Positions 58,301 through 64,000 of a DNA stretch of 64,000 nucleotides are shown here, piece after piece. Positions within the stretch are counted from its first letter, which is position 1. Each line of letters begins with the position of its first letter. Origin of the DNA: a virus; the IMG/VR virus record IMGVR_UViG_3300045963_000147, positions 1 through 64,000 of that record. One strand, given 5' to 3'. The position numbers and the translations under genes are program-made. The notes beneath the pieces were generated by a model. That model saw nothing but the letters and a program-made list of their open reading frames with translations, made no database searches and was not told where the DNA came from.

Positions 58301-61300
58301 TCAAGGAGATGACGGGCTCAGCCGAGTTCGCCGACCTCGTGCGCAACCACCTGAACAAGGCCGTCGAAGCTGCCAACACGCCGGCGCAGTTGAAGGAGGG
58401 CTACAAGAAGGTCTCGTTCCAGGAGGCGATTGACGCTGACAAGCAGTCGGCCCGGGTGCTGGCGCACATGAGCCTGAACCCGAATGTCGCCATCACCGGC
58501 AGCATCGTCCTGGCCGAGAGCGGCTCGATCTACCGCGACGCGAAGAACATGCTGCACGACCTGGACTTCCTGGTCACGGGCACGAAGGACGCAGCCGAAG
58601 CGTGGCTGCGCAAGGGCTTCCCCGACGCCACCCAGGTCTACGACTTCAACACCAGCAACGGCAAGGTGGACAGCTTCCTCGTGCCGCCGGCCGGCGCGAC
58701 GATCGAGAACATCAAGCGCGAGTTCGGAGAGAAGGGCCGGGTGCTGGGCTTCGAGGTCCACAAGGACGGCAAGGTGATCGGCCGCACGTGGAACGACGAG
58801 AAGGGCGAGCACAAGGAGGGCGATGCCGGCACGTTCGTTGACCTGTTCACGAACAGCGGCACCGAAGTTGCCTCGACCATCCCCTTCACGGTCGGCGGCA
58901 AGCAGTTGTCGATCAAGGCTGCGAACCCGGCGGCGATCTTCAACGCGAAGCTCAACATGGGCCGCGAGAAGGACATGAACGACTACGGCCGCTACGTGCC
59001 GAATGTCGGGCGCCAGCTCAACGAGCAAGCTGCGCCGACCGCAGCCGACATTCAGTCCTCAGCCAACGCCGCCCCCAAAGACGAGGCCATCGCCAAAGTC
59101 AAGGCCTACGTCGCCAAGGTGCTTGGCCCGAAAGTCCGTGTCGCCTTCGAGGAAGTCTTCGACGCCGCTGGCGAGTGGATCGACGCCGAGAACCTGATGA
59201 AGATCGCCCTCAACGGCGGGCCGGGCATGGAGACCGTCGCCCACCACGAGGCGATGCACGCCTTCTTCAGCCGGCTGATGAAGCACAACCCCGAAGCCGC
59301 CGAGAAGCTCAAGCGCGTGCTGGGTGAGGGTGAGACCTACGAGCGCCTGAAGGCCCTGCTCCACGGCGAGACGAAGGCCCTGGAAGCCATGGCCCGTGAC
59401 CCTGAGGAGCGCGTCGCCTACGCATTCCAGTTCTGGGCTGCTGGCCGGCTCGAAGTGGACAAGCCGGCGACGACGATGTTCGCCAAGTTTCGCCGGCTGC
59501 TGCGCAAGGTGTTCGGCATGGTGCGCGAAAGCGAGACCGCGCTGGACATCATGACCGCCTTCCACGACGGCAAGCTGGCCGACGAGAACGCCGCCGGCAA
59601 GGCCATCAAGAAGATCATGGACCGCGAGACGTGGAACGAGGACCAGAAGCGCAAAGCCGACCGTCTGTTCCAGCGCATGCACTACGAGCTGGACCCGTCG
59701 ATCGACATCTTCCGCAAGGAAGACCTCAGCTCGATCATCCGTGACCTGGGCAACTCGTTCTTCACCAACCCGGGCGAAGAGGCTGACGGCCAGCACGAGC
59801 CGGGCTTCATCAATGCGCGCGGCACGATGATGCGCAAGTTCTCGAACTGGCTCGACCGGGCCGTCGGCACGCGCACGACGCTGAACGACTCGGACCGCTT
59901 GGCGGTGATCGAGGCGCTGCAAGGTGAGAACGGCCCGAAGAACCTTCACCTCGCCGCGCAGAAGCAGGCCTACGCCGACGTCCACGCGCTGCTGGAGCGC
60001 TTCCACAAGTACGCCACGAGCCGCGGCATGAAGCTGGAGTACATCAGCGACTACTTCCCGCGCGTCTGGGACTTGTCGAAGCTCATCGAAGGTGGCGGCA
60101 AGGAGAAGTTCGCCGCGATGGTGAACCAGAGCAAGTACGACAAGATCGTCGCCGACATGCTGGCCGGCATCAACCAGAAGCTGCCTGCTGCACAGCACAA
60201 GACGAAGGAGCAGTTGATCGAGGCCATGCACCGGCAGTTGATCGACCGCAACGGCGTGGACGAGAACGACATGCTGGCCGAGTCCGACATGGGCGACCTG
60301 ATCTTCAAGCCGTTCTTCGCGTCAGGCAAGGAGCGCAACTTCAAGTGGCTCGACAAGAACGATGTCCGGGATTTCCTGGAGAAAGACCTCATCGGTGCCA
60401 TGTCGCGCTACCTCCAGCAGGGCGTGCGCGCCGCTGAGTTCTCGCACAAGTTCGGCGAGGGTGGCCAGAAGCTGAAGAAGGCGCTCGTGATGAAGGGCGA
60501 CCTGGAGATGGACCCCTCGACCGGCAAGCTGGAGCCGCGCCCCACGTACGGCCCGGCCGAGAACCAGATGTACAGCGCCCTGGCCGAGAAGGGCATCAAG
60601 GGCGACGAGGCGAAGGCCATGGTGGACCGCCGCATGCGCAACGCGCGCAACGCCGCTGCGGCCATGGAGGGCTCGCTGGGCGGTGACATCAGCGACAGCT
60701 TCCGCAAGGCCTCCAGCGCCATGATCGCCTACCAGAACCTGCGCCTGCTGCCGCTGAGCCTGTTCGCTGCCTTCGGCGACATCGCCGGCATTGCAGCGCG
60801 CAACGACAAGGACGGCTGGACGGGCGCCTACGAGGCCTTCATCGGCGGCATGAAGGACGTGTTCGCCAACTGGAAGCGCAACGCCAGCGACATGCCCGGC
60901 CCGCGCAAGGTGAGCGTCATGGAGAACATCGCTGAGGCCATCGGCGCGGTGGACAGCCATATGTTCCTCGAACAGGTCGGCAAGGCCCACACCAGCGAGT
61001 TCATGACCGACACGGCGCGCAACATCGGCCGCAAGCTGTTCATGGTCAACGGCTTGACCGCCTGGGACCGCAGCATGCGCGTGACGGCCACGAAGTTCGC
61101 CATGCAGTTCCTGGAGCGCCACAAGAGCCTGCCCGACAAGCAGCACAGCGCCCGGTGGTTGGCCGAGGTCGGCCTGAAGCCCGAGGACATCACCCTGAAT
61201 GCCGACGGGAAGCTGGTCTGGGACCGCCGAGAGTTGGCCGCGATGCGCATGAAGCCCGGCATGAACGAGAAGCAGCAGAGCGCGGTCATGGAGCAGGCCA

Positions 61301-61836
61301 CAGCAGATACTGAGAAGGTCCACAACGCCCTGGTGCGGTGGGTCGAGGGTGCTGTGCTGTCGCCCAATGCCGGCCTGCGCCCGAGCCGCGCCAGCGACCC
61401 GCACTTCGCGGTGCTGTACCACCTCAAGCAGTTCACCTACGCGATGCACCACGTCGTCCTGAAGCGCGCCTGGAACGAGGCACGTCAGGGGAACTCGAAC
61501 CCGATCGGCGCCCTGGCCGGCGTCATCCCCGTGATGATCGTGTCGGACATCACCAAGGGCCTGCTCACCGGCGGCGGCTCGTTGCCGGACTACATGAAGT
61601 CGTGGAACGCAGCCGACTGGATCGAGCACGGCGCGAACCGTGGCGGGCTGGCCGGCAAGTACCAGCTCGCGCTCGACGCGGTGCGCGACCCGGTGAGCAT
61701 CATGGGGCCGACGGTGGAGCAGTTCAGCAAGCTGGTGATGAACCCGGGCGACATCGGCAAGAACCTGCTCGACGCGGTGCCGGGTGTGCGCATGGTTAGC
61801 GGCGCTGCCAGCCACATCAGAGAAGTGGCGGACTGA
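52339..61836 (+). CDS. Giant multi-domain virion-type protein (3165 residues)
   Basis: The gene covers 9.5 kb. It starts with two TLRDLGV repeats, then an Ala/Gly-rich hydrophobic zone (about residues 130-190). A polymerase-beta-like nucleotidyltransferase motif is visible: GS at 2062-2063, then Asp2074-x-Asp2076, then KVDSFLV. A zincin-like motif HHEAMH (His2303, Glu2304, His2307) follows with DPEERVAYAFQ. The C-terminal 500 residues are helical (MIAYQNLRLLPLSLFAAFGD, KQFTYAMHHVVLKRAWNEAR). This fits the large polyvalent proteins thought to be packed in phage heads and injected. No T7/N4-type RNA polymerase motif was seen. Confidence 0.85.
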   Translation: MATLRDLGVTPTSPQGPTTLRDLGVVANAPMDAASQQFMDQSAANGMGQLRKGFTSGLYGGDANALASQVSSLRASGRTAEADALMPQIEAANQRAATFAPAEPSLYNIGLDGALRNPGRVLDWGLGAAGQGTASMVEPIGAELVVAGAGKVLGALPWAPAKMLGKGLQYAAPLAAGALNYRQNKGEFVQDAWKDPAIMAKTPQEIENAAMVHGALAGSLDTALPHMVSNRLLGKGGIKALEGLSKPAKVGLDLLGEGTTETMQEGIKKGALSYLNPNRDKSGDLGDYVDSFAGGVAGAGPVSGLSHLAASGHARVATPDGASNDVSGKPAAPAPEDKSLKGTILKRAKEQKVDGKELDDWHNLMSGQDAEGNVSGATILAQEDAVKKELEARAGRGDQEAAKHLDTINNDPGDGSADGAVHNAATYIKGDGSPAARAKLIEAFNGRKKNEQGAKSSPEEELAARLAEDAVPERMKYESDDKGYFTNLRAKARDIGENIAVLARSYKTEKVDSFSDGLLDSVAHEAVDLWGGKNAQATVARIATALGVEKTPAMQQLQQALAGSEQRKQWNETRTTNRTNAAERIVKLIPTEQKLKLHKAGIDLTDPGVADSMLHATQKFLAKDSPHARIEFNKLMGGAKVADAVLNFVKTSKIEERDPAEHKPGDSREKDGKEDTTPAESDDVTQPGASPSDDLSNENEDDKWVLDGANKNMAKAPGAKLYGLRGETHLRDGLESHPFTENANKRLPSLVTEDQTDEGDGKNSLLGMQERAHKSLGGVLDDEVKQSGTFGVGSYRVRAVSAKEVMDNHRVSIPQRINLLRRYLAQEPASKLATEAAKKAKAAGAPDKEVRKVREAAYNKAYDEAFNSEHFDAVRRLGLEIYKGHVAPTIGEDRGTSDDIKRAGDSKITAAKRERLRQELTRMATQVGVEEFGGENADLSTLANGFFSNRFLVTAEQMAEKDQLRLNVAEVVSMIRHGAELENYTDQFGDTKADVLAGMNLIRFPSPYATAKDGIAVVPAGDLVSWANRNRTEFEDDDSGSKKPYAYRDSLMEAIGALVVDDFATALPHVINAKGKEEHFGNKKHPFPPSMKLGRSEQWRLDYRDEMRQAEAAERSAAEARDGRPMKAGENTRDARSGLLHQERMAKEQGPDPAVDKDSGVPDEFRHPGAERGAAERRATPPEAGAQGEMFEGGTKSNNGALKSYRSGSEIRQEHAGVPETATHEPRGSAERFWDAPELDDKRTDRADAVPSERVRKQKKGVPTEFTDQQQQSSVARSAQDKVETLTATNAMSRAAVIAGHVLRMFDMLQPTPMKVGKEDRVIKSDVQADPARAYEMLKQLGRALDRPSYIDEKSSKGLEGKDQLAGGKFYAAPLAHILTPKNSNVLVSIARDPAKAKATLRAMRGKVAQALLDAKQSEIAAHDRLTLAKLLTGQEDLKFGKPMKEALEKLLPAPKVEVKTESAAASAPRTQAESAAHQAKVNDPANIARTKAARVDDEPAFAPSLAKQTSWVADKLNQSLGALTAAIKGFTGEQLLALGDVMQQDVPAGASKVRWGNARQHIEDRIYDTVTAEQVLAHEAKTAEPAPSKGDVSEQARALMAEKKHLWSPEAFDDQGHSAYNTGVDSLLQDAEDDTFAFDRKTGAPNMTVYKKFMVAVEKRKPELKAFAQAVWDRSAAQAAHVAKADAFFLKNREALANHPDAMKNFAGDIKRVGQAQARGNEGKVWGIHADLMQQMFERRGDEAWRKAQIADKEKRLAKYMAESGKATSATGFMSIIQKEIDLLKANDLQGMITSAAKFREPNDFRRSNYPGFPEPNLKAEPTTKPAPLSEMERDASARKLNEMGAHPLLTGVTATVADTQSIMRMLGFKAAPPKFADVAGKLLADPNINIAKFVKDSAEALSHILTKGPQAKELREALSSDTWFAQRAKITANLVKGGMMRGDALVESYRVLTEQALMGELAARTKADQSVIARLMQAVQDFVSRFKEMTGSAEFADLVRNHLNKAVEAANTPAQLKEGYKKVSFQEAIDADKQSARVLAHMSLNPNVAITGSIVLAESGSIYRDAKNMLHDLDFLVTGTKDAAEAWLRKGFPDATQVYDFNTSNGKVDSFLVPPAGATIENIKREFGEKGRVLGFEVHKDGKVIGRTWNDEKGEHKEGDAGTFVDLFTNSGTEVASTIPFTVGGKQLSIKAANPAAIFNAKLNMGREKDMNDYGRYVPNVGRQLNEQAAPTAADIQSSANAAPKDEAIAKVKAYVAKVLGPKVRVAFEEVFDAAGEWIDAENLMKIALNGGPGMETVAHHEAMHAFFSRLMKHNPEAAEKLKRVLGEGETYERLKALLHGETKALEAMARDPEERVAYAFQFWAAGRLEVDKPATTMFAKFRRLLRKVFGMVRESETALDIMTAFHDGKLADENAAGKAIKKIMDRETWNEDQKRKADRLFQRMHYELDPSIDIFRKEDLSSIIRDLGNSFFTNPGEEADGQHEPGFINARGTMMRKFSNWLDRAVGTRTTLNDSDRLAVIEALQGENGPKNLHLAAQKQAYADVHALLERFHKYATSRGMKLEYISDYFPRVWDLSKLIEGGGKEKFAAMVNQSKYDKIVADMLAGINQKLPAAQHKTKEQLIEAMHRQLIDRNGVDENDMLAESDMGDLIFKPFFASGKERNFKWLDKNDVRDFLEKDLIGAMSRYLQQGVRAAEFSHKFGEGGQKLKKALVMKGDLEMDPSTGKLEPRPTYGPAENQMYSALAEKGIKGDEAKAMVDRRMRNARNAAAAMEGSLGGDISDSFRKASSAMIAYQNLRLLPLSLFAAFGDIAGIAARNDKDGWTGAYEAFIGGMKDVFANWKRNASDMPGPRKVSVMENIAEAIGAVDSHMFLEQVGKAHTSEFMTDTARNIGRKLFMVNGLTAWDRSMRVTATKFAMQFLERHKSLPDKQHSARWLAEVGLKPEDITLNADGKLVWDRRELAAMRMKPGMNEKQQSAVMEQATADTEKVHNALVRWVEGAVLSPNAGLRPSRASDPHFAVLYHLKQFTYAMHHVVLKRAWNEARQGNSNPIGALAGVIPVMIVSDITKGLLTGGGSLPDYMKSWNAADWIEHGANRGGLAGKYQLALDAVRDPVSIMGPTVEQFSKLVMNPGDIGKNLLDAVPGVRMVSGAASHIREVAD

Positions 61837-61880
61837 TCGCCCACAAGCGATAAAGCCTCGCCGCAGGGCCTGTGCGCTCA

Positions 61881-61923
61881 ATCGCCTCTGGCCGATAAAG
61901 TGCGTTTATCGGCCAGAGGCGAT
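61881..61923. terminator. Perfect 19-bp hairpin between convergent arms
   Basis: ATCGCCTCTGGCCGATAAA (61881-61899), loop GTGCG, then TTTATCGGCCAGAGGCGAT. It lies 45 bases after the giant gene, before the leftward genes. There is no long T-run on either strand, so it may act as a bidirectional stop, an RNA-processing site or a DNA recognition site. Confidence 0.65.
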
Positions 61924-61991
61924 ACCCTTTCCCCGCGCCCCATTCCCAGAGAGTACGAAGAAAAGAGAACCGGCGCTGAGGCCGGCGTGGA

Positions 61992-62234
61992 TCAGAGGAA
62001 GGCTTCGGTGATGGCAATCTCGACGATGATGCGGGGAAGCCAGGACCGTGGATACAGAGCGAAGCAGTGCGAGCCCGGCCCCATGGTCTTCGGGCGATTC
62101 TCCTTGGGCGGCTGGCGACCGCTCTCAAGGAAATAGATTTCCTGCATGCGGTTGCCGACGGCCCATGACAATCTCTTGCTGGGGACTCGCTTCAGCATAG
62201 AGAACACTTCAGGGACGGTGATGCGAGTGTCCAT
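61992..62234 (-). CDS. Small hypothetical protein
   Basis: The product has 80 residues (MDTRITVPEVFSMLKRVPSK...). It has a basic middle (SGRQPPKENRPKTMGPGSHC) and a hydrophobic end (PRSWLPRIIVEIAITEAFL). It follows the gene at 62238 with a 3-base gap. No family was recognised. Confidence 0.6.
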   Translation of the reverse strand: MDTRITVPEVFSMLKRVPSKRLSWAVGNRMQEIYFLESGRQPPKENRPKTMGPGSHCFALYPRSWLPRIIVEIAITEAFL

Positions 62235-62237
62235 GAG

Positions 62238-62507
62238 TTATTCCAGGTCGATGGTGGTGGACTCCCAAGTCTCGTCGGTCTGAACGACGACGTACTTGGT
62301 GCGAGGGTTGGTGGGGTCAGCCTTGTAGCGCGACTTGATCGGCCCGATGGTCTTCATGCTCATCTCGTTGATCGCGAGCTGGCGCTTTGAAATCTCGCCG
62401 TGGTCATTGATCGCGTGCCGACAGACAAGGTCGTAGGGCACACGCTTGAGCGCCATGCGGGCCTCTGGCGTCATGCGCAAGGTGCCGAGGAGGAAGTTCG
62501 TCTGCAT
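62238..62507 (-). CDS. Small hypothetical protein
   Basis: The product has 89 residues (MQTNFLLGTLRMTPEARMAL...). A helix LKRVPYDLVCRHAINDHGEI is followed by a strand-rich end (TKYVVVQTDETWESTTIDLE). It lies directly downstream of the second copy of the inverted element, as does the primase-helicase for the first copy. No family was recognised. Confidence 0.6.
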   Translation of the reverse strand: MQTNFLLGTLRMTPEARMALKRVPYDLVCRHAINDHGEISKRQLAINEMSMKTIGPIKSRYKADPTNPRTKYVVVQTDETWESTTIDLE

Positions 62508-62530
62508 GCCTAAGTTGCTTCCCTTTTTGG

Positions 62531-62670
62531 CGCGGGAACCTTTTCTACAGGAATACTACTACCCTCTCTCCTTCTACTCTTCTTCTTTCTCTTGACTCAG
62601 AGTTTAGATTGGAAGAATAGAAGAATGGAAGAATACCTATAAAAAAGAGCCTTCCGAACCCCTGCCGAAA
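62531..62670. repeat. Copy 2 of the inverted ~140-bp element
   Basis: It runs from AACCTTTTCTACAGGAA through a pyrimidine-rich CTCTCTCCTTCTACTCTTC stretch to GATTGGAAGAATAGAAGAAT, ACCTATAAAAAAG and AGCCTTCCGAACCCCTGCC. The reverse complement of 19847-19992 carries the same blocks in the same order. No gene is encoded. A TTGACT sequence at 62592 could be a -35 element. Confidence 0.75.
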
Positions 62671-62683
62671 GGGAGGCAAGACC

Positions 62684-62899
62684 TTAGCCGATGAGCCCGT
62701 TCAGGAACTGCAAAAGTCCGTCCTTTTTTGCAAACACTTCCACGGCAATTGTGGCCGGCTTGGAGTCCTTGTCCGCGGCCTTCAGCGCCGACCGTGTCTT
62801 GCTCGCCGCGGTGGCTGAGCCGTCGAACTTGATGCCGGTGGCGACGGTGCCGTCATGGAGGATGTGCTGCTTGAAGTACGTTGTCTTGTAGAGCTTCAT
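62684..62899 (-). CDS. Small hypothetical protein
   Basis: The product has 71 residues (MKLYKTTYFKQHILHDGTVA...). It is Lys, Ala and Thr-rich with a strand-turn-helix appearance (AATIAVEVFAKKDGLLQFLN type). Its ATG overlaps the stop of the other-frame end of the gene before it (TGA 62896-62898), showing operon coupling. No family was recognised. Confidence 0.65.
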   Translation of the reverse strand: MKLYKTTYFKQHILHDGTVATGIKFDGSATAASKTRSALKAADKDSKPATIAVEVFAKKDGLLQFLNGLIG

Positions 62900-63130
62900 G
62901 GTTGCCTTTCAGGCGGTTGGTCTGAGGAGATGAGCTGCGCAACTTCTCGGGTGATGGCGCGTAGAGCGAATTCTTTGATGCGCGGGCTGCTGGCGCACGT
63001 CAGCTTTCTTTTCGCGCCCTGAAGGCAGCGCCAGCAGGAAGCGCAAGTGGCCATCGGCCTTGAGCCGCTCGATGACTTTGCAGCCGCCCTGAGCGATGGC
63101 TTGCTGGACTTGCCGCTCCCACTTCTTCAC
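62896..63130 (-). pseudogene. Small phage protein gene with apparent frameshift
   Basis: GTG 63130 (overlapping the previous stop as GTGA) starts MKKWERQVQQAIAQGG and continues HLRFLLALPSGREKK, which looks like a good small protein. After the A-rich run AAAAGAAAG (around 63005-63012) the frame gives low-quality sequence, while the +1 frame gives LTCASSPRIKEFALRAITRE and VAQLISS, and its stop overlaps the next ATG. Joining both gives one coherent product. It is a frameshift mutation, a sequence error, or programmed shifting. A short nested frame (MATCASCWRCLQGAKRKLTC) is a second possibility. Confidence 0.55.
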
Positions 63131-63486
63131 GGGTCGAGTTCCGTGAAGTCGGTGTCAGCCTCCTCGGGGGAGTAGACCCAGACCCAGGCCATGACGTAGT
63201 CGCCAGGGCCGTCGCTGCCCGAGCGCACCGTGATGTCGTCGATTTCAATCTCGCCATCACGGTGGTACTGAAGCCGAGCTGCTTCGATGATCGGATCGTC
63301 TTCGACTCCGAAGGCTTCGACGCAGTCGCCGAAGGTCACGCCTGCGTCGTCGAAGACCGAGCGCAGCTCGGCCGGTGACATCTTGGCCGGCGGTGGTGCG
63401 GTGACGTCCTTGAAGATGTCATCGGGCTCAGTCAGGATGCCGGCCATCGCCATGCCGGCAGCTTCAATCTCTTGGGTGGTGGGCAT
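63127..63486 (-). CDS. Small acidic hypothetical protein
   Basis: The product has 119 residues from ATG 63486 (MPTTQEIEAAGMAMAGILTE...). It is acidic. The middle, PAELRSVFDDAGVTFGDCVE, is helical; the end has YVMAWVWVYSPEEADTDFTE with strands. It overlaps the next gene (GTGA). No family was recognised. Confidence 0.6.
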   Translation of the reverse strand: MPTTQEIEAAGMAMAGILTEPDDIFKDVTAPPPAKMSPAELRSVFDDAGVTFGDCVEAFGVEDDPIIEAARLQYHRDGEIEIDDITVRSGSDGPGDYVMAWVWVYSPEEADTDFTELDP

Positions 63487-63488
63487 GG

Positions 63489-63704
63489 TCAGACCTCGCT
63501 GTACTTGCCGTCTTCCAGGCGGTCGACGAGCGGGCCGATGTCTTCCCACAAGGCGTCGGGCATGGCCTTGGCGTGCAGCCTGAGCAATTGCCTTTCGGTC
63601 TTGGTTCTGCGCTCACGGACGACTTGGATGAGTGCGTTGAGCACGCAGCCGTTTTCAGGGTGCAGCTTGATGGGAGCAGTGCAGTTCGGGCATTGGCGGG
63701 CCAT
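63489..63704 (-). CDS. Small putative zinc-ribbon protein
   Basis: The product has 71 residues from ATG 63704. MARQCPNCTAPIKLHPENGC has a Cys-x2-Cys pair and a third Cys, then a basic helix VVRERRTKTERQLLRLHAKA. It is the first gene of this leftward group. Its leader lies next to the att-like region. It may be a regulator; unknown. Confidence 0.6.
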   Translation of the reverse strand: MARQCPNCTAPIKLHPENGCVLNALIQVVRERRTKTERQLLRLHAKAMPDALWEDIGPLVDRLEDGKYSEV

Positions 63705-63714
63705 GGGCAAATCT

Positions 63715-63960
63715 CACGGTCACAGTTTTGGGCACAGTGCCCAGGAAACCCGCGCCGTTCCTAGCGTTTGGACCCAGCCCGCAACCTTGACATGGTGGGG
63801 GTCGATGGTTCGAGTCCATTCGCGCCTACCAGTTTTCATAGGTAAGCAGGGCAACCTGCTCGAAGTGAAATCTGGCGTAGAACAGTCATGGGGACGTTAG
63901 ATCAGGGGTGGTGTGTCACAGACGGTGGCACAGTGGGCGTTTCGGTGCCCAGGAAGGCCT
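63715..63960. other. Noncoding att-like region with repeats
   Basis: The palindrome TGGGCACAGTGCCCA (63735-63749) is followed by AGGAA. A related string recurs at about 63930-63955 as TGGCACAGTGGGC and GGTGCCCAGGAAGG. The tRNA-like fragment lies between them. Such flanking repeats resemble integrase arm-type sites around an attachment core. No gene is seen between 63705 and 63901. Confidence 0.45.
63794..63831 (+). other. 3'-end fragment of a tRNA gene, possible att core
   Basis: GATGG, TTCGAGT, CCATT make a T-arm (63804-63820), followed by CGCGCCT, A and CCA as the 3' acceptor strand and tail. The matching 5' acceptor strand (AGGCGCG) is not found within 100 bases upstream, so the tRNA is not complete. 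Phages carry such 3'-end copies when they integrate into tRNA genes. Confidence 0.6.
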
Positions 63961-64000
63961 CCGCCTTGTTCTCCGCCCTGAAGGTTTCGACGACGGTCTT
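63902..64000 (-). CDS. C-terminal end of a gene entering from the right, possibly integrase
   Basis: The last 32 residues read KTVVETFRAENKAEAFLGTE followed by TPTVPPSVTHHP and a stop at 63904. The frame is open to the right edge. The sequence alone does not show a domain. Because its end lies directly next to a tRNA-like att fragment, it might be the tyrosine integrase of the phage, but this is inference. Confidence 0.35.
   Translation of the reverse strand, partial: KTVVETFRAENKAEAFLGTETPTVPPSVTHHP

Noticed and set aside
52339-61836. N4-type virion RNA polymerase, because of the capsid family and giant size
   Set aside because: No T7-like polymerase motifs were found by eye. The visible active sites are nucleotidyltransferase-like and metallopeptidase-like. 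Structure prediction would be decisive.
63760-63831. A complete tRNA gene
   Set aside because: Only the T-arm, acceptor 3' strand and CCA are present. No matching 5' acceptor strand, D-arm or anticodon arm could be drawn from the upstream 70 bases.

Overview
The window looks like a large part of a GC-rich, short-tailed (podovirus-type) bacteriophage genome. The evidence is a P22-type portal, an N4 gp56-type major capsid protein, a two-subunit terminase, a T4-type lysozyme with membrane proteins, a series of tail and fibre-like proteins, and one 3165-residue giant virion-type protein. No sheath, tape-measure or baseplate genes of a contractile or long-tailed phage are visible. GC content and the style of the small proteins suggest a proteobacterial host, perhaps a betaproteobacterium, but no gene identifies the host. 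Almost no space is left between genes, and 4-base ATGA, GTGA or TTGA stop/start overlaps are the rule.

Layout. (1) About 1-24 kb is read leftward and holds nucleic-acid metabolism: a PD-(D/E)XK-like nuclease, a DnaQ-type exonuclease, a family A DNA polymerase, an SF2 helicase, a RecB/Cas4-like nuclease with a Cys cluster, a MoxR ATPase with a VWA/metallopeptidase partner, a ParB-like protein and a primase-helicase, along with many small unknown proteins. From 21.4 to 23.9 kb, small orphan genes are each followed by a hairpin, four of which are copies of one sequence. (2) At 23.9-24.29 kb lies a divergent control region with a dense TGCATG cluster. (3) From 24.29 to 61.84 kb genes are read rightward: terminase, portal, scaffold, capsid, connector and tail proteins, lysis genes, then the giant protein. 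A perfect 19-bp hairpin closes this arm. (4) From 62.0 to 64 kb genes are read leftward again. This part has small unknown genes, a frameshifted gene, a tRNA 3'-end mimic and the C-terminal end of a gene that enters from the right.

How the parts fit. The left arm would copy DNA (primase-helicase, polymerase, helicase, nucleases). The MoxR/VWA pair would remodel an unidentified target. The right arm packages DNA, builds the particle and lyses the cell. A recurring TCTAAG / TACRAT motif sits in front of many transcription units on both strands and is the best candidate for a phage-specific promoter or operator. Two copies of a ~140-bp pyrimidine/purine-biased element, in inverted orientation, sit at 19.85-19.99 kb and 62.53-62.67 kb and bracket the structural arm.

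Most promising unknowns: the inverted element pair, the TGCATG cluster, a C-terminal V-T-x-K-L-T-R peptide shared by several unrelated small proteins, the MoxR/VWA module, the enzyme-like domains inside the giant protein, and the att-like tRNA fragment beside a possible integrase gene. Functions rest on motif recognition by eye; no database search was possible.
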